From Fredinandcohnia onubensis (GTDB taxonomy: Bacteria > Bacillota > Bacilli > Bacillales > Bacillaceae_L), in assembly GCF_002734285.1 (NCBI RefSeq), contig NZ_NSEA01000009.1, forward strand, positions 228,393 to 292,392: a DNA stretch of 64,000 nucleotides. The letters are read 5' to 3'. The stretch's first letter is position 1; every line of letters begins with the position of its first letter. Below are positions 34,896-43,579 of this stretch, in pieces. The notes under the pieces are model-generated. The model was given only the letters and a program-made list of their open reading frames with translations. It made no database searches and was not told where the DNA came from. Position numbers and translations under genes: made by a program.

Positions 34896-35402
34896 TTAAT
34901 CATCTGTTAATGAGTGAAAAGTTTTTGTATAAACAGGGCCAGAGAAGACTGTTTGGCTTAAGCCGGCTTTCGTTTTTTCAATAACTTGTTCAAGCTGTTC
35001 AAAACTTTCCGAGCGTGTCCAATCTAAATAAAAGGATTCTTTTTCCCAAAAGCTCACAACTACAAAAGTATCACTTTTTATTGGCCTTAATGCGCGAAAG
35101 GCAATAAATCCTGGAGTGTTCTGAAAAACAGAACCCATTTGGGTGATGTTGTATTCAAATAACGGTTTACCTTCCTCTGTTACCGGGATATATGTGAAGG
35201 CAGAAAATTTCCCACTCTTAATGTCTCCTGTAGCAGTGAGAACTTCATATTTTCGTGGGGCGGCAAAAATAGATTTCTTCGTTGTTTCATGGAGCAGAAT
35301 CGCTGTTTCGTTATTGTAAAACGCAGTTATGTTTTCTTTTTTGTGCTTTTCCTGGAGTTTTTTCAAAAAATCAATGGTACCGAACGCCATATAAAAATTC
35401 AT
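34896..35402 (-). CDS. hmoB: Haem-degrading monooxygenase HmoB
   Basis: A 168-residue protein with a C-terminal antibiotic-biosynthesis-monooxygenase (ABM) domain (about 70-160: YNITQMGSVFQNTPGFIAFRALRP...FVVVSFWEKESFYLDWTRSESF). It matches the size and position of B. subtilis HmoB (YhgC), divergent from pbpF beside the haem genes. HmoB opens the haem ring to release iron. The N-terminal part is a diverged domain typical of this ortholog. ATG start with AGGAGG. Recognition rests on sequence memory and synteny. Confidence 0.85.
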   Translation of the reverse strand: MNFYMAFGTIDFLKKLQEKHKKENITAFYNNETAILLHETTKKSIFAAPRKYEVLTATGDIKSGKFSAFTYIPVTEEGKPLFEYNITQMGSVFQNTPGFIAFRALRPIKSDTFVVVSFWEKESFYLDWTRSESFEQLEQVIEKTKAGLSQTVFSGPVYTKTFHSLTDD

Positions 35403-35532
35403 GTAACTCCTCCTTTATTAATAGGGCATACATAGTGAGAATCTTTTACAGTTATACTAAAAGATAACATAACCAATTAAACGTGAAAAATGTTTGAATG
35501 CCGTAAATTCTTAATTCCAAGGAGGTCACAGT

Positions 35533-37671
35533 ATGAAAAGAAAATTATTTCTCTCATTGTTTATTATTATCGGTTCGTTTGTCCTTGGATTGTGTGGGTA
35601 TTTGCTTATCATATATGCGGGTGACTATGTCATTGATGACAAAAAACTTGTTATGAATTCAGCAACAAAACTTGTTGATGAAGATGGGCAGTTTATTACG
35701 AAATTATATTATGAGAATCGGGATATTGTACCGATTAAAGAAATTCCGGAATATGTACAGCAGGCATTTGTTGCAGTAGAAGATACTCGGTTTTATCAAC
35801 ATCATGGTATCGATCTTCAGGCAATTGCTAGAGCCGTATACAAAGATATTATTGCCGGTGGAAAGGTAGAAGGTGGAAGTACGATTACTCAGCAGCTCGC
35901 TAAGAATGTCTTCCTAACAAATGAAAAAACATTCTTGCGTAAAACGAAAGAATTGATCATAGCCATTAATTTAGAAGAAGAGTACAGTAAGCAAGAGCTC
36001 TTAGAAATGTATTTAAATCAAATTTATTTTGGTCACGGTGCATACGGAATTCAATCTGCATCAAAATTTTATTTTAATAAAAATGTAAGTGAATTATCGG
36101 TTGAAGAAGGTGCGCTACTTGCAGCAATTCCGAAAGCACCATCAACTTATTCACCCATCTTAAATCCTGAAAAAAGTAAACAAAGACGGGACTTGGTCAT
36201 TAACTTAATGGAAAAAAGAGGGTTTTTACAGCCAGAGGAAGCTGTTAGAGTACAGGGAAAGACTCTTTCTCTAAATGTCCATGAGGTAGAACGGGACCCA
36301 GCATTAGTAACCTATATCGATATGGTATTTGATGAAGCGAAGACACGCTACCAATTATCAAATGAAGAATTGCTTCGAGGTGGCTATACAATTACTGTTC
36401 CTCTTCACTTGGAGATTCAAAAAACAGCTTTCGAGCTATTTAAGGATCAAAAGAACTTTCCGGGTGTTGATGAAAATGTAGAAGGTGCCTTTGTACTATT
36501 AGATAATGATACAGGTGGTGTTTTAGCTAGTATTGGTGGTAGGCATTATGTAAGTCGAGGCATTAATCGTGTTGTAATTAAACGACAGCCGGGATCAACG
36601 ATTAAACCGTTGGCAGTTTACGGACCGGCATTGGAAGAAGATGAATTTGAACCCTATTCCATGTTGGTTGATAAAAAATTAACCTATGGTGAATATGAAC
36701 CAAGCAATTATTCAGGTATTTATAAAGGTAAAATTTCAATGTATGATGCTTTAGTTGAGTCATCAAATGCTCCAGCTGTTTGGATGCTTGATAGAGTTGG
36801 TATTGATACAGCTAAAAAATATTTAACGAAAGCAGGTATCACAATTCCCGACCAAGGTTTATCAATCGCTTTAGGTGGACTTAAAGAAGGCATTTCTCCT
36901 ATTGCAATGGCAAAAGCCTATCGCGCCTTTGCCCGTGATGGAAAAGTGATTGAACCACATGTCATTAGCAAAATCGTAAACCGTGAAGGAAAAGTGATTG
37001 GAGAGGCATCGACACATGAGACTGAAGCCTTTTCAAAACAAACGGCTTGGTATATGACAAGAATGCTTGAAGGTGTTGTCGATAATGGTACTGCAAGGGT
37101 GGGAACTTATCCGGGTGCACTTGCAGGGAAAACTGGGACAACCAATTTACCTGGTGTAGAAAATGGAATCAAGGATGCTTGGTTTGTCGGATTCACACCG
37201 TCCGTGGTAGGGGCAATTTGGATGGGCTATGATTCTACAGATGCCACTCATTATTTAAAAGGTGGAAGTGCATCTCCGACGAAACTCTTTAAAAAGATTC
37301 TTGATCAATCTGAACTCAAGAAAGCAACTGCTTTTTCGGCTCCAAAGGATGTTGAAGAACTTGAGCCACCGATACGGCTCGCGGAAATTGATGATGTTAA
37401 AGCTAGCTTAACCTTTAAACCACTTGGACTATTTACGGTTTCCCTAAAATGGACACCTGCAGCAGATGAACGGGTTGAATATCGAATATATGAGGAGAAT
37501 GCAAAGTCTGTAAAATATGTGGGTTCTGTTAGAGGTAGTGGGGACTTTGAGATTGAAAATGTAAATATATTTTCAATACCATCTTATTTTATAGTCCCTT
37601 TTAACTCCCAGACGAAAGAAGAAGGAACAAAATCTCAAGCAGTTAAGCCTACCTTTTTCTCTAGTAAATAA
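35533..37671 (+). CDS. pbpF: Class A penicillin-binding protein PbpF (bifunctional transglycosylase/transpeptidase)
   Basis: A 712-residue protein with a short cytoplasmic tail and one N-terminal membrane anchor (about 5-27). The glycosyltransferase-51 domain includes catalytic Glu83 in VEDTRFYQHHG, GGSTITQQLAKN and NQIYFGHGAYG. The transpeptidase domain has the Ser355-x-x-Lys box (STIK), an SSN motif and KTG at 533-535. It polymerises and cross-links peptidoglycan outside the membrane; in B. subtilis PbpF is linked to sporulation. Upstream of hemEHY as in B. subtilis. A GAGGTC-type site precedes the ATG. The C-terminal 90 residues form an added beta-rich domain. Confidence 0.93.
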   Translation: MKRKLFLSLFIIIGSFVLGLCGYLLIIYAGDYVIDDKKLVMNSATKLVDEDGQFITKLYYENRDIVPIKEIPEYVQQAFVAVEDTRFYQHHGIDLQAIARAVYKDIIAGGKVEGGSTITQQLAKNVFLTNEKTFLRKTKELIIAINLEEEYSKQELLEMYLNQIYFGHGAYGIQSASKFYFNKNVSELSVEEGALLAAIPKAPSTYSPILNPEKSKQRRDLVINLMEKRGFLQPEEAVRVQGKTLSLNVHEVERDPALVTYIDMVFDEAKTRYQLSNEELLRGGYTITVPLHLEIQKTAFELFKDQKNFPGVDENVEGAFVLLDNDTGGVLASIGGRHYVSRGINRVVIKRQPGSTIKPLAVYGPALEEDEFEPYSMLVDKKLTYGEYEPSNYSGIYKGKISMYDALVESSNAPAVWMLDRVGIDTAKKYLTKAGITIPDQGLSIALGGLKEGISPIAMAKAYRAFARDGKVIEPHVISKIVNREGKVIGEASTHETEAFSKQTAWYMTRMLEGVVDNGTARVGTYPGALAGKTGTTNLPGVENGIKDAWFVGFTPSVVGAIWMGYDSTDATHYLKGGSASPTKLFKKILDQSELKKATAFSAPKDVEELEPPIRLAEIDDVKASLTFKPLGLFTVSLKWTPAADERVEYRIYEENAKSVKYVGSVRGSGDFEIENVNIFSIPSYFIVPFNSQTKEEGTKSQAVKPTFFSSK

Positions 37672-37678
37672 AACATGT

Positions 37679-37710
37679 TAAAGGGTGGTGTATACTTTCA
37701 CCACCCTTTA
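37679..37710 (+). terminator. Hairpin after pbpF
   Basis: A perfect 12-bp stem TAAAGGGTGGTG / CACCACCCTTTA, eight-base loop; only a poor T-tail. Confidence 0.65.
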
Positions 37711-37723
37711 TCTGTGAATGTTC

Positions 37724-37759
37724 GTCAAATTTTTGACATTTGCCCCGGTTTTGTATACA
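37724..37759 (+). promoter_or_regulatory. Putative hemE promoter overlapping a GTCAAA/TTTGAC inverted repeat
   Basis: A perfect -35 TTGACA (37733-37738) is followed by TATACA (37754-37759) at a short 15-base spacing. The inverted repeat GTCAAA-TT-TTTGAC (37724-37737) overlaps the -35, as expected of an operator. It is the only promoter-like sequence between pbpF and hemE. Confidence 0.4.
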
Positions 37760-37880
37760 AGGATAGTAGAAACAATTATAGTGATAAAGTGAGGATGAAA
37801 TGTTCAATTCAATAAATAATACTTACTTATGCTATTATAAAGACTATTGTGTGAAGATGTTGAAAGGAAGGTAAATACAT

Positions 37881-38918
37881 ATGCAAAAGGGTTTTAATGA
37901 TACATTGTTAAGAGCGGCAAGGGGTGAAAAAACTGAACATGTACCGGTTTGGTATATGCGCCAAGCGGGACGATCCCAGCCAGAATACCGAAAAATCAAA
38001 GAAAAATACGGACTGTTTGAAATTACACATCAGCCTGAGTTATGTGCATATGTGACAAGACTTCCAGTTGAGCAATATGATGTGGACGCAGCAATTCTAT
38101 ATAAAGACATCATGTCTCCACTTCCAGCACTTGGGGTAGATGTTGAAATCAAAGCAGGAGTTGGACCTGTCATCAGTAACCCAATTCGCTCTGTAAAGGA
38201 CGTCGAGAAACTTGGTGAAATTCATCCTGAAGAAGATGTTCCGTATGTGCTTGATACAATTAAGCTATTAACGACTGAACAACTCTCCGTTCCGTTGATT
38301 GGATTTGCAGGAGCTCCATTTACACTAGCAAGCTATATGATTGAAGGTGGACCTTCAAAAAATTATAATAAAACGAAGGCTTTCATGTACGCACAACCTG
38401 ATGCCTGGTTTGCTCTAATGGATAAACTAGCTGAAATGACAATTACATATGTGAAGTCACAAATAGCCGCAGGTGCAAAAGCTGTACAAATTTTTGACTC
38501 TTGGGTAGGAGCATTAAATGTGGCAGACTACCGTCATTTCATTAAACCAGTCATGCATCGTATCTTTACTGCACTTCGTGAAGAGAATGTACCATTAATC
38601 ATATTCGGAGTAGGAGCAAGCCATTTAGCATTAGAATGGCATGACTTACCGCTTGATGTTGTAGGACTTGATTGGCGCTTGCCAATTATGAAAGCAAGAG
38701 AGCTTGGAATTACAAAAGCAGTTCAAGGAAATCTTGATCCAGCAATCCTACTAGCTTCTTGGGAAGTCATCGAAGAAAAAGCAAAAGAAATCTTAGACCA
38801 AGGAATGCAACAACCGGGTTATATTTTCAACCTTGGACATGGTGTTTTCCCAGATGTTAAACCAGAGACACTAAAGCGTCTAACTACATTCATACATGAG
38901 TATTCAAGTAAAAACTAA
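37881..38918 (+). CDS. hemE: Uroporphyrinogen decarboxylase HemE
   Basis: A 345-residue enzyme converting uroporphyrinogen III to coproporphyrinogen III. The N-terminal [15 protein letters not shown] (about 23-37) holds the conserved Arg pair, [13 protein letters not shown] the active-site Asp region, and [17 protein letters not shown] the second UroD signature. Ribosome site GAAAGGAAGG. First of hemE-hemH-hemY, which in bacilli make haem by the coproporphyrin route. Spacing to hemH is 22 bases. Confidence 0.96.
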   Translation: MQKGFNDTLLRAARGEKTEHVPVWYMRQAGRSQPEYRKIKEKYGLFEITHQPELCAYVTRLPVEQYDVDAAILYKDIMSPLPALGVDVEIKAGVGPVISNPIRSVKDVEKLGEIHPEEDVPYVLDTIKLLTTEQLSVPLIGFAGAPFTLASYMIEGGPSKNYNKTKAFMYAQPDAWFALMDKLAEMTITYVKSQIAAGAKAVQIFDSWVGALNVADYRHFIKPVMHRIFTALREENVPLIIFGVGASHLALEWHDLPLDVVGLDWRLPIMKARELGITKAVQGNLDPAILLASWEVIEEKAKEILDQGMQQPGYIFNLGHGVFPDVKPETLKRLTTFIHEYSSKN

Positions 38919-38940
38919 TCTAGCTTTAGAGGTGTAATAA

Positions 38941-39873
38941 ATGACAAAAAAGAAAATGGGATTACTTGTAATGGCATACGGTACTCCATATAAAGAAGAG
39001 GATATCGAACGATATTATACACATATACGACATGGTCGTAAGCCCTCACCGGAAATGCTCGAAGACCTACGTAGTCGTTATGAAGCAATTGGTGGAATTT
39101 CACCTCTTGCAAAAATTACTTCTGAACAAGGGAAAAAACTTGAAGAGCATTTAAATCAAATACAAGATGAAATTGAGTTTAAATTGTATCAAGGTTTAAA
39201 GCATATCGAGCCATTCATTGAGGATGCAGTAGCTCAAATGAAACAGGATGGAATTGAGGAAGCAGTGAGTCTAGTTCTTGCACCTCATTTTTCAACCTTT
39301 AGTGTAAAAGCCTATAATGGTCGTGCGAAAGAAGAGGCAGAAAAGCTTGGGGGGCCAACTATTACTTCTGTAGAAAGTTGGTATAAAGAGCCTAAGTTTA
39401 TTGATTACTGGGCAAAACAGGTGAAGCAGGTATTTGCTTCAATGCCAGAAGAAGAACGTGAGAATGCAGTATTAATCGTTTCAGCACATAGTCTGCCTGA
39501 AAAAATTATTGCTGCTGGCGATCCTTATCCTAGTCAGTTACAAGAAACTGCTGATTTAATTGCTGAAGCAGCAGATATCAAGAATTATGAAATAGGCTGG
39601 CAAAGTGCAGGAAACACACCAGAACCATGGTTGGGTCCAGATGTTCAGGACCTAACGAGAGACCTTTACAATGAAAAAGGCTACAAAGCTTTTGTCTTCA
39701 TTCCAGTTGGATTTGTAGCAGATCACTTAGAGGTTCTTTATGACAATGATTACGAATGTAAAGTTGTTACAGAAGATTTAGGGGTAAGCTATTACCGCCC
39801 TGAAATGCCAAATTCAAAACCAGAATTTATCGATTGTTTGGCAACAGTTGTTTTAAAAGAACTTAAAAAATAA
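38941..39873 (+). CDS. hemH: Coproporphyrin III ferrochelatase HemH/CpfC
   Basis: A 310-residue ferrochelatase, the same length as the B. subtilis enzyme. It has the metal-site His in SAHSLPEKI (about residue 183) and Glu in [18 protein letters not shown]. It inserts ferrous iron into coproporphyrin III in the cytoplasm. Second gene of the hem operon. The ATG follows an AGAGGTG site. Confidence 0.96.
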   Translation: MTKKKMGLLVMAYGTPYKEEDIERYYTHIRHGRKPSPEMLEDLRSRYEAIGGISPLAKITSEQGKKLEEHLNQIQDEIEFKLYQGLKHIEPFIEDAVAQMKQDGIEEAVSLVLAPHFSTFSVKAYNGRAKEEAEKLGGPTITSVESWYKEPKFIDYWAKQVKQVFASMPEEERENAVLIVSAHSLPEKIIAAGDPYPSQLQETADLIAEAADIKNYEIGWQSAGNTPEPWLGPDVQDLTRDLYNEKGYKAFVFIPVGFVADHLEVLYDNDYECKVVTEDLGVSYYRPEMPNSKPEFIDCLATVVLKELKK

Positions 39874-39912
39874 ATGGTCAGTGAATTTTTAAAGTAAAGA
39901 AGGCGATGTTAA

Positions 39913-41343
39913 GTGAGTAATCAAAAGGTAGTTGTAATAGGTGGCGGGATTACTGGTTTAACTGTAGCTTATTATCTCCAGAAAGAGGCAAGAGAGAAGG
40001 GCTTAGACATAAAATGTACCCTTTTAGAAGCAAGCCATCGACTTGGTGGAAAAGTACAAACCGTAGAACGAGATGGATTTGTTATTGAAAGAGGTCCAGA
40101 TTCCTTTTTAGCTAGGAAAAAGAGTGCCTCCCGGCTTGTCAATGAGGTTGGTCTAGGGGATAAATTGGTTAACAATACTGCTGGTAAATCATATGTTCTT
40201 GTGAACGGAAGGCTCCATCCAATGCCAGGTGGATCTATCATGGGAATACCAACTCAAATTGGACCATTCATCACTACAGGTTTGTTTACCCCGTTTGGTA
40301 AACTTCGTGCGGCAATGGATTTTGTGTTACCTCGTACACCTGGTGAAGGCGATCAATCACTTGGTCAATTTTTTAGAAGAAGACTTGGTGATGAGGTCGT
40401 TGAAAACCTTATTGAGCCATTGCTTTCAGGGATATATGCTGGGGATATTGACCAACTAAGTTTAATGTCGACTTTCCCTCAATTCTATCAAGTTGAGCAA
40501 AAATATCGGAGCCTAATTTTAGGTATGAAGCAAACAACACCACCAAAACCAAAAACGAGTGGGGAAACAAATCCCGCTCCAAAGGGACAGTTCTTAACTG
40601 TAACAACTGGTTTACAATCATTCATTGATGCAATTGAGGCAAAACTTGAGCCTGGTACCGTTTTTAAGGGAATTAAAGTTGATGGTATTGAAAAACAAAG
40701 CAGCCATTATGTTATTAAACTGAACAATGGAAAAGAGATTACGGCGGATAGTGTAGTTGTAGCTACACCACATCATGTAACCCAATCCATCTTTAACCAA
40801 TACTCATTTTTTGATTCCTTTAAGGAAATGCCATCTACATCAGTAGCAACTGTAGCAATGGCTTTCCCTGAGGACGCCATTAAAAAGGATATTGATGGAA
40901 CTGGTTTTGTTGTATCACGGAATAATGATTATATTATTACTGCAGTTACTTGGACCCATAAAAAATGGCCGCATACGACTCCAGAAGGTAAAGTGTTACT
41001 TCGTTGCTATGTTGGTAAAGCGGGAGACGAAGCGATCGTCGATCAATCAGATGAAGAAATTGTCAAAGTGGTTCTTGATGATTTAAACAAAACAATGAAT
41101 ATTACAGACCAACCTGAATTTTCAATTGTAACAAGATGGAAAGATGCAATGCCGCAATACACAGTTGGGCATAAGGACAGGATTGAATCTGTTAAGAACA
41201 ATGTTGCCGAACAACTGCCAGGTGTCTTTTTAGCTGGAAGCTCATATGAGGGTTTAGGATTACCTGACTGTATTGATCAAGGTGAAGAAGCGGTTAACAA
41301 GGTATTGGAATATTTAAAAGAAACTACACCCGTTTTAGTGTAA
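39913..41343 (+). CDS. hemY: Coproporphyrinogen III oxidase, oxygen-dependent, HemY/CgoX
   Basis: A 476-residue FAD enzyme. The dinucleotide-binding VVVIGGGITGLTVAYYL begins at residue 5, followed by ERGPDSFLARK; the C-terminal FLAGSSYEGLGLPDCIDQGEEA completes the FAD site. It oxidises coproporphyrinogen III to coproporphyrin III before iron insertion. GTG start after AGAAGGCGATG. Last gene of the hem operon; the terminator follows within 10 bases. Confidence 0.95.
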   Translation: MSNQKVVVIGGGITGLTVAYYLQKEAREKGLDIKCTLLEASHRLGGKVQTVERDGFVIERGPDSFLARKKSASRLVNEVGLGDKLVNNTAGKSYVLVNGRLHPMPGGSIMGIPTQIGPFITTGLFTPFGKLRAAMDFVLPRTPGEGDQSLGQFFRRRLGDEVVENLIEPLLSGIYAGDIDQLSLMSTFPQFYQVEQKYRSLILGMKQTTPPKPKTSGETNPAPKGQFLTVTTGLQSFIDAIEAKLEPGTVFKGIKVDGIEKQSSHYVIKLNNGKEITADSVVVATPHHVTQSIFNQYSFFDSFKEMPSTSVATVAMAFPEDAIKKDIDGTGFVVSRNNDYIITAVTWTHKKWPHTTPEGKVLLRCYVGKAGDEAIVDQSDEEIVKVVLDDLNKTMNITDQPEFSIVTRWKDAMPQYTVGHKDRIESVKNNVAEQLPGVFLAGSSYEGLGLPDCIDQGEEAVNKVLEYLKETTPVLV

Positions 41344-41348
41344 AAAGA

Positions 41349-41372
41349 AAAGGAAGGCCTCGGCCTTCCTTT
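41349..41372. terminator. Bidirectional terminator between hemY and yhfH
   Basis: An 11-bp stem AAAGGAAGGCC / GGCCTTCCTTT, T-rich tail on the plus strand and A-rich on the other. Confidence 0.85.
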
Positions 41373-41374
41373 TG

Positions 41375-41503
41375 TTATTTAATTTCGTTACAGTGATCGC
41401 ATTTGTTGCCGTAGCACTCATGCTGTTCGTCGATATCATGGCCACATTCTACACATTTTTTGGGTGGTAGGTTTTTAAAAAATTCTGTACTTTTTACTAA
41501 CAT
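41375..41503 (-). CDS. yhfH: YhfH-family small zinc-ribbon protein
   Basis: A 42-residue minus-strand frame: MLVKSTEFFKNLPPKK, then two CxxC knuckles (CVEC at 17-20 and CDHC at 35-38) separated by HDIDEQHECYGNK. This four-Cys arrangement can hold one zinc. An excellent GGAGGGG ribosome site lies before the ATG. It corresponds to B. subtilis YhfH, which is also next to yhfI. Function is unknown; a zinc-binding adaptor is possible. Convergent with hemY. Confidence 0.88.
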   Translation of the reverse strand: MLVKSTEFFKNLPPKKCVECGHDIDEQHECYGNKCDHCNEIK

Positions 41504-41533
41504 TTACAACCCCTCCGTTTCTTTGTTACTTAT

Positions 41534-41571
41534 AGTGTACTATAACAGTTAAAAATATGTCAATAACTGTT
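41534..41571 (-). promoter_or_regulatory. yhfH promoter with inverted repeat AACAGTTA-N12-TAACTGTT
   Basis: On the minus strand a perfect -35 TTGACA (41563-41558), an 18-base spacer and TACACT (41539-41534) form a plausible sigma-A promoter. The inverted repeat AACAGTTA (41544-41551) / TAACTGTT (41564-41571) spans the -35, a typical operator position. Confidence 0.5.
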
Positions 41572-41680
41572 TTGTAACAATTTATTAAAAAGTGAAATTT
41601 TTTTGCGTATCGATTATAGTGGTAGTGGGTAGGGTAAACCATTGAAGAGTTGTTATTTTAAGGGAGAGAAAGGTGATCCT

Positions 41681-42412
41681 ATGAAGGTTACGGTAGTTGG
41701 ATTTTGGGGTGGATTTCCAGCTGTGAATGAAGCCACATCTGGTTATTTATTTGAGCATGACGGTTTTGGGTTACTCGTTGATTGCGGTAGTGGTGTACTA
41801 GCACAGCTTCAAAACTATCTAACAATAGACGAGCTTGATGCGATGATACTATCTCATTACCATCATGACCATATAGCAGATATTGGTCCGATGCAGTATG
41901 CAAGACTTGTAACAAGTGCAATACATAATAACCATAAGGAACTGCCGATATATGGCCATACGGACGATCAAGAAAGCTTTGCAAAATTGGAACATAAAGG
42001 ACATACAAAAGCGATTGCGTACAATCCAGATGAAACAATCAAAATTGGTCCATTTTCAATTTCATTTATGAAGACGAAGCATCCAGTTGTATGCTATGCA
42101 ATGAGAATTACAGCAGGTGGACAGACTGTTGTATTTTCTGCTGACTCAAGCTTTCTAGAAGAGTTTATTCCGTTTACACAAGATGCAGACCTATTTATTT
42201 GTGAATGTAATCTATATGCGGATCAAGATGGTTCGAAAATGGGTCATATGAATAGTACAGAAGTAGGTAAGATTGCTATAGAGGCTAATGTAAGTGAACT
42301 TTGGTTAACACATCTGCCTCATTACGGTAATCATGGAGACCTTGTTATTCAAGCTTCAGCACAATTTAATGGCCTTATCAAATTAGCAAAATCAGGACTA
42401 ACTTGGGAGTGA
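41681..42412 (+). CDS. yhfI: MBL-fold metallohydrolase YhfI
   Basis: A 243-residue metallo-beta-lactamase-fold protein. The metal motif HxHxDH is at His59-His61-Asp63-His64 (SHYHHDH), with later ligands His in KTKHPV, Asp in SADSSF and His in LTHLPHYG. It resembles the RNase Z/YhfI group; the substrate is unknown. ATG 41681 (MKVTVVGFWG) follows AGGTGAT, which I prefer to the upstream 41642. Seven bases before lplJ, as in B. subtilis. Confidence 0.88.
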   Translation: MKVTVVGFWGGFPAVNEATSGYLFEHDGFGLLVDCGSGVLAQLQNYLTIDELDAMILSHYHHDHIADIGPMQYARLVTSAIHNNHKELPIYGHTDDQESFAKLEHKGHTKAIAYNPDETIKIGPFSISFMKTKHPVVCYAMRITAGGQTVVFSADSSFLEEFIPFTQDADLFICECNLYADQDGSKMGHMNSTEVGKIAIEANVSELWLTHLPHYGNHGDLVIQASAQFNGLIKLAKSGLTWE

Positions 42413-42418
42413 AATACG

Positions 42419-43408
42419 ATGTTATTTATCGATAATAAAGGAATACATGATCCACAAATTAACTTAGCTATTGAGGAGTATGCACTAAAAAATTTAGATA
42501 TAAATGAGACTTACTTATTATTTTATATTAATGCTCCTTCAATAATCATTGGAAAAAATCAAAACACAATTGAGGAAATCAATACGCAGTATGTAGAAGA
42601 CAATGGGATTAAAGTAGTGCGACGCTTATCGGGTGGTGGAGCTGTTTACCATGACCTAGGAAATTTAAATTTTAGTTTTATTACGAAGGACGATGGAGAA
42701 AGCTTCCACAATTATAAAAAGTTTACTGAGCCTGTAATTGAAGCATTACATAAACTGGGTGTAAATGCCCAGTTAAGTGGCCGAAATGATATTGAGGTGG
42801 AAGGAAGAAAAATATCAGGAAACGCTCAATTTTCAACAAGGGGTAGAATGTTCAGCCACGGAACACTAATGTTCGATTCGGAAATTGACCATGTAGTGTC
42901 AGCACTTAAAGTGAAAAAGGATAAAATTGAGTCGAAGGGGATAAAATCTGTAAGAAGTAGAGTTGCGAATATTAGCGAATTCCTAAATGAAAAAATTACA
43001 ATTGAAGAATTTAGACAAATGCTGCTACGCTATATTTTTAACACAGATGGTGATGTTCCTGAATATGTACTAACAGACAAGGATTGGGAAAACATTCATG
43101 AACTCTCAAAAGAACGCTATCAAAACTGGGATTGGAACTACGGAAAATCTCCAAAATTCAATTACCAGCATACTCATCGCTTCCCTGTAGGTTCGATTGA
43201 TGTGCGACTAGAAGTACAAAAGGGAATGATAGAAAACTGTAAAATTTTTGGTGACTTCTTTGGTGTGGGTGATGTAGAAGATATAGAGAAACGTTTAATT
43301 GGAACAAAATATGAAAAAGCGGAGCTAGAACAAGCATTAGAGAATGTTGATATTCAGCATTATTTCGGTAAAATTACGAAAGATGATTTTATCAATTTAA
43401 TTTATTAA
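42419..43408 (+). CDS. lplJ: Lipoate-protein ligase LplJ
   Basis: A 329-residue ligase. The RRLSGGGAVYHDLGNLNFSFI signature near residue 68, the active Lys in NDIEVEGRKISGNAQ and the C-terminal accessory domain are present. It activates free lipoate with ATP and attaches it to E2 or GcvH lysines. B. subtilis LplJ is 331 residues in the same yhfI-lplJ context. ATG start. Confidence 0.93.
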   Translation: MLFIDNKGIHDPQINLAIEEYALKNLDINETYLLFYINAPSIIIGKNQNTIEEINTQYVEDNGIKVVRRLSGGGAVYHDLGNLNFSFITKDDGESFHNYKKFTEPVIEALHKLGVNAQLSGRNDIEVEGRKISGNAQFSTRGRMFSHGTLMFDSEIDHVVSALKVKKDKIESKGIKSVRSRVANISEFLNEKITIEEFRQMLLRYIFNTDGDVPEYVLTDKDWENIHELSKERYQNWDWNYGKSPKFNYQHTHRFPVGSIDVRLEVQKGMIENCKIFGDFFGVGDVEDIEKRLIGTKYEKAELEQALENVDIQHYFGKITKDDFINLIY

Positions 43409-43418
43409 ATAACAGACG

Positions 43419-43453
43419 AAAGCGGATTAGATTCATACAATCTAGTCCGCTTT
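43419..43453 (+). terminator. Terminator after lplJ
   Basis: A 15-bp stem AAAGCGGATTAGATT / AATCTAGTCCGCTTT (one G-T pair) followed by TTATAAAA. Confidence 0.8.
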
Positions 43454-43534
43454 TTATAAAAATATGCAATACCATCTTGATAGTAAAACTTTCTTTCAAT
43501 ATAATATATTTAGAATATTATTTTTTGTCAATAA

Positions 43535-43554
43535 ATGAATGACTACTCATTCAT
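43535..43554 (+). promoter_or_regulatory. FadR operator before lcfB
   Basis: ATGAATGACTACTCATTCAT is a near-complete palindrome matching the known B. subtilis FadR (YsiA) box ATGAATGAMTANTCATTCAT. lcfB is a known FadR target there. Long-chain acyl-CoA would relieve repression. Confidence 0.9.
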
Positions 43555-43579
43555 AATATTGACTGAGGGAGGGAGAAAA

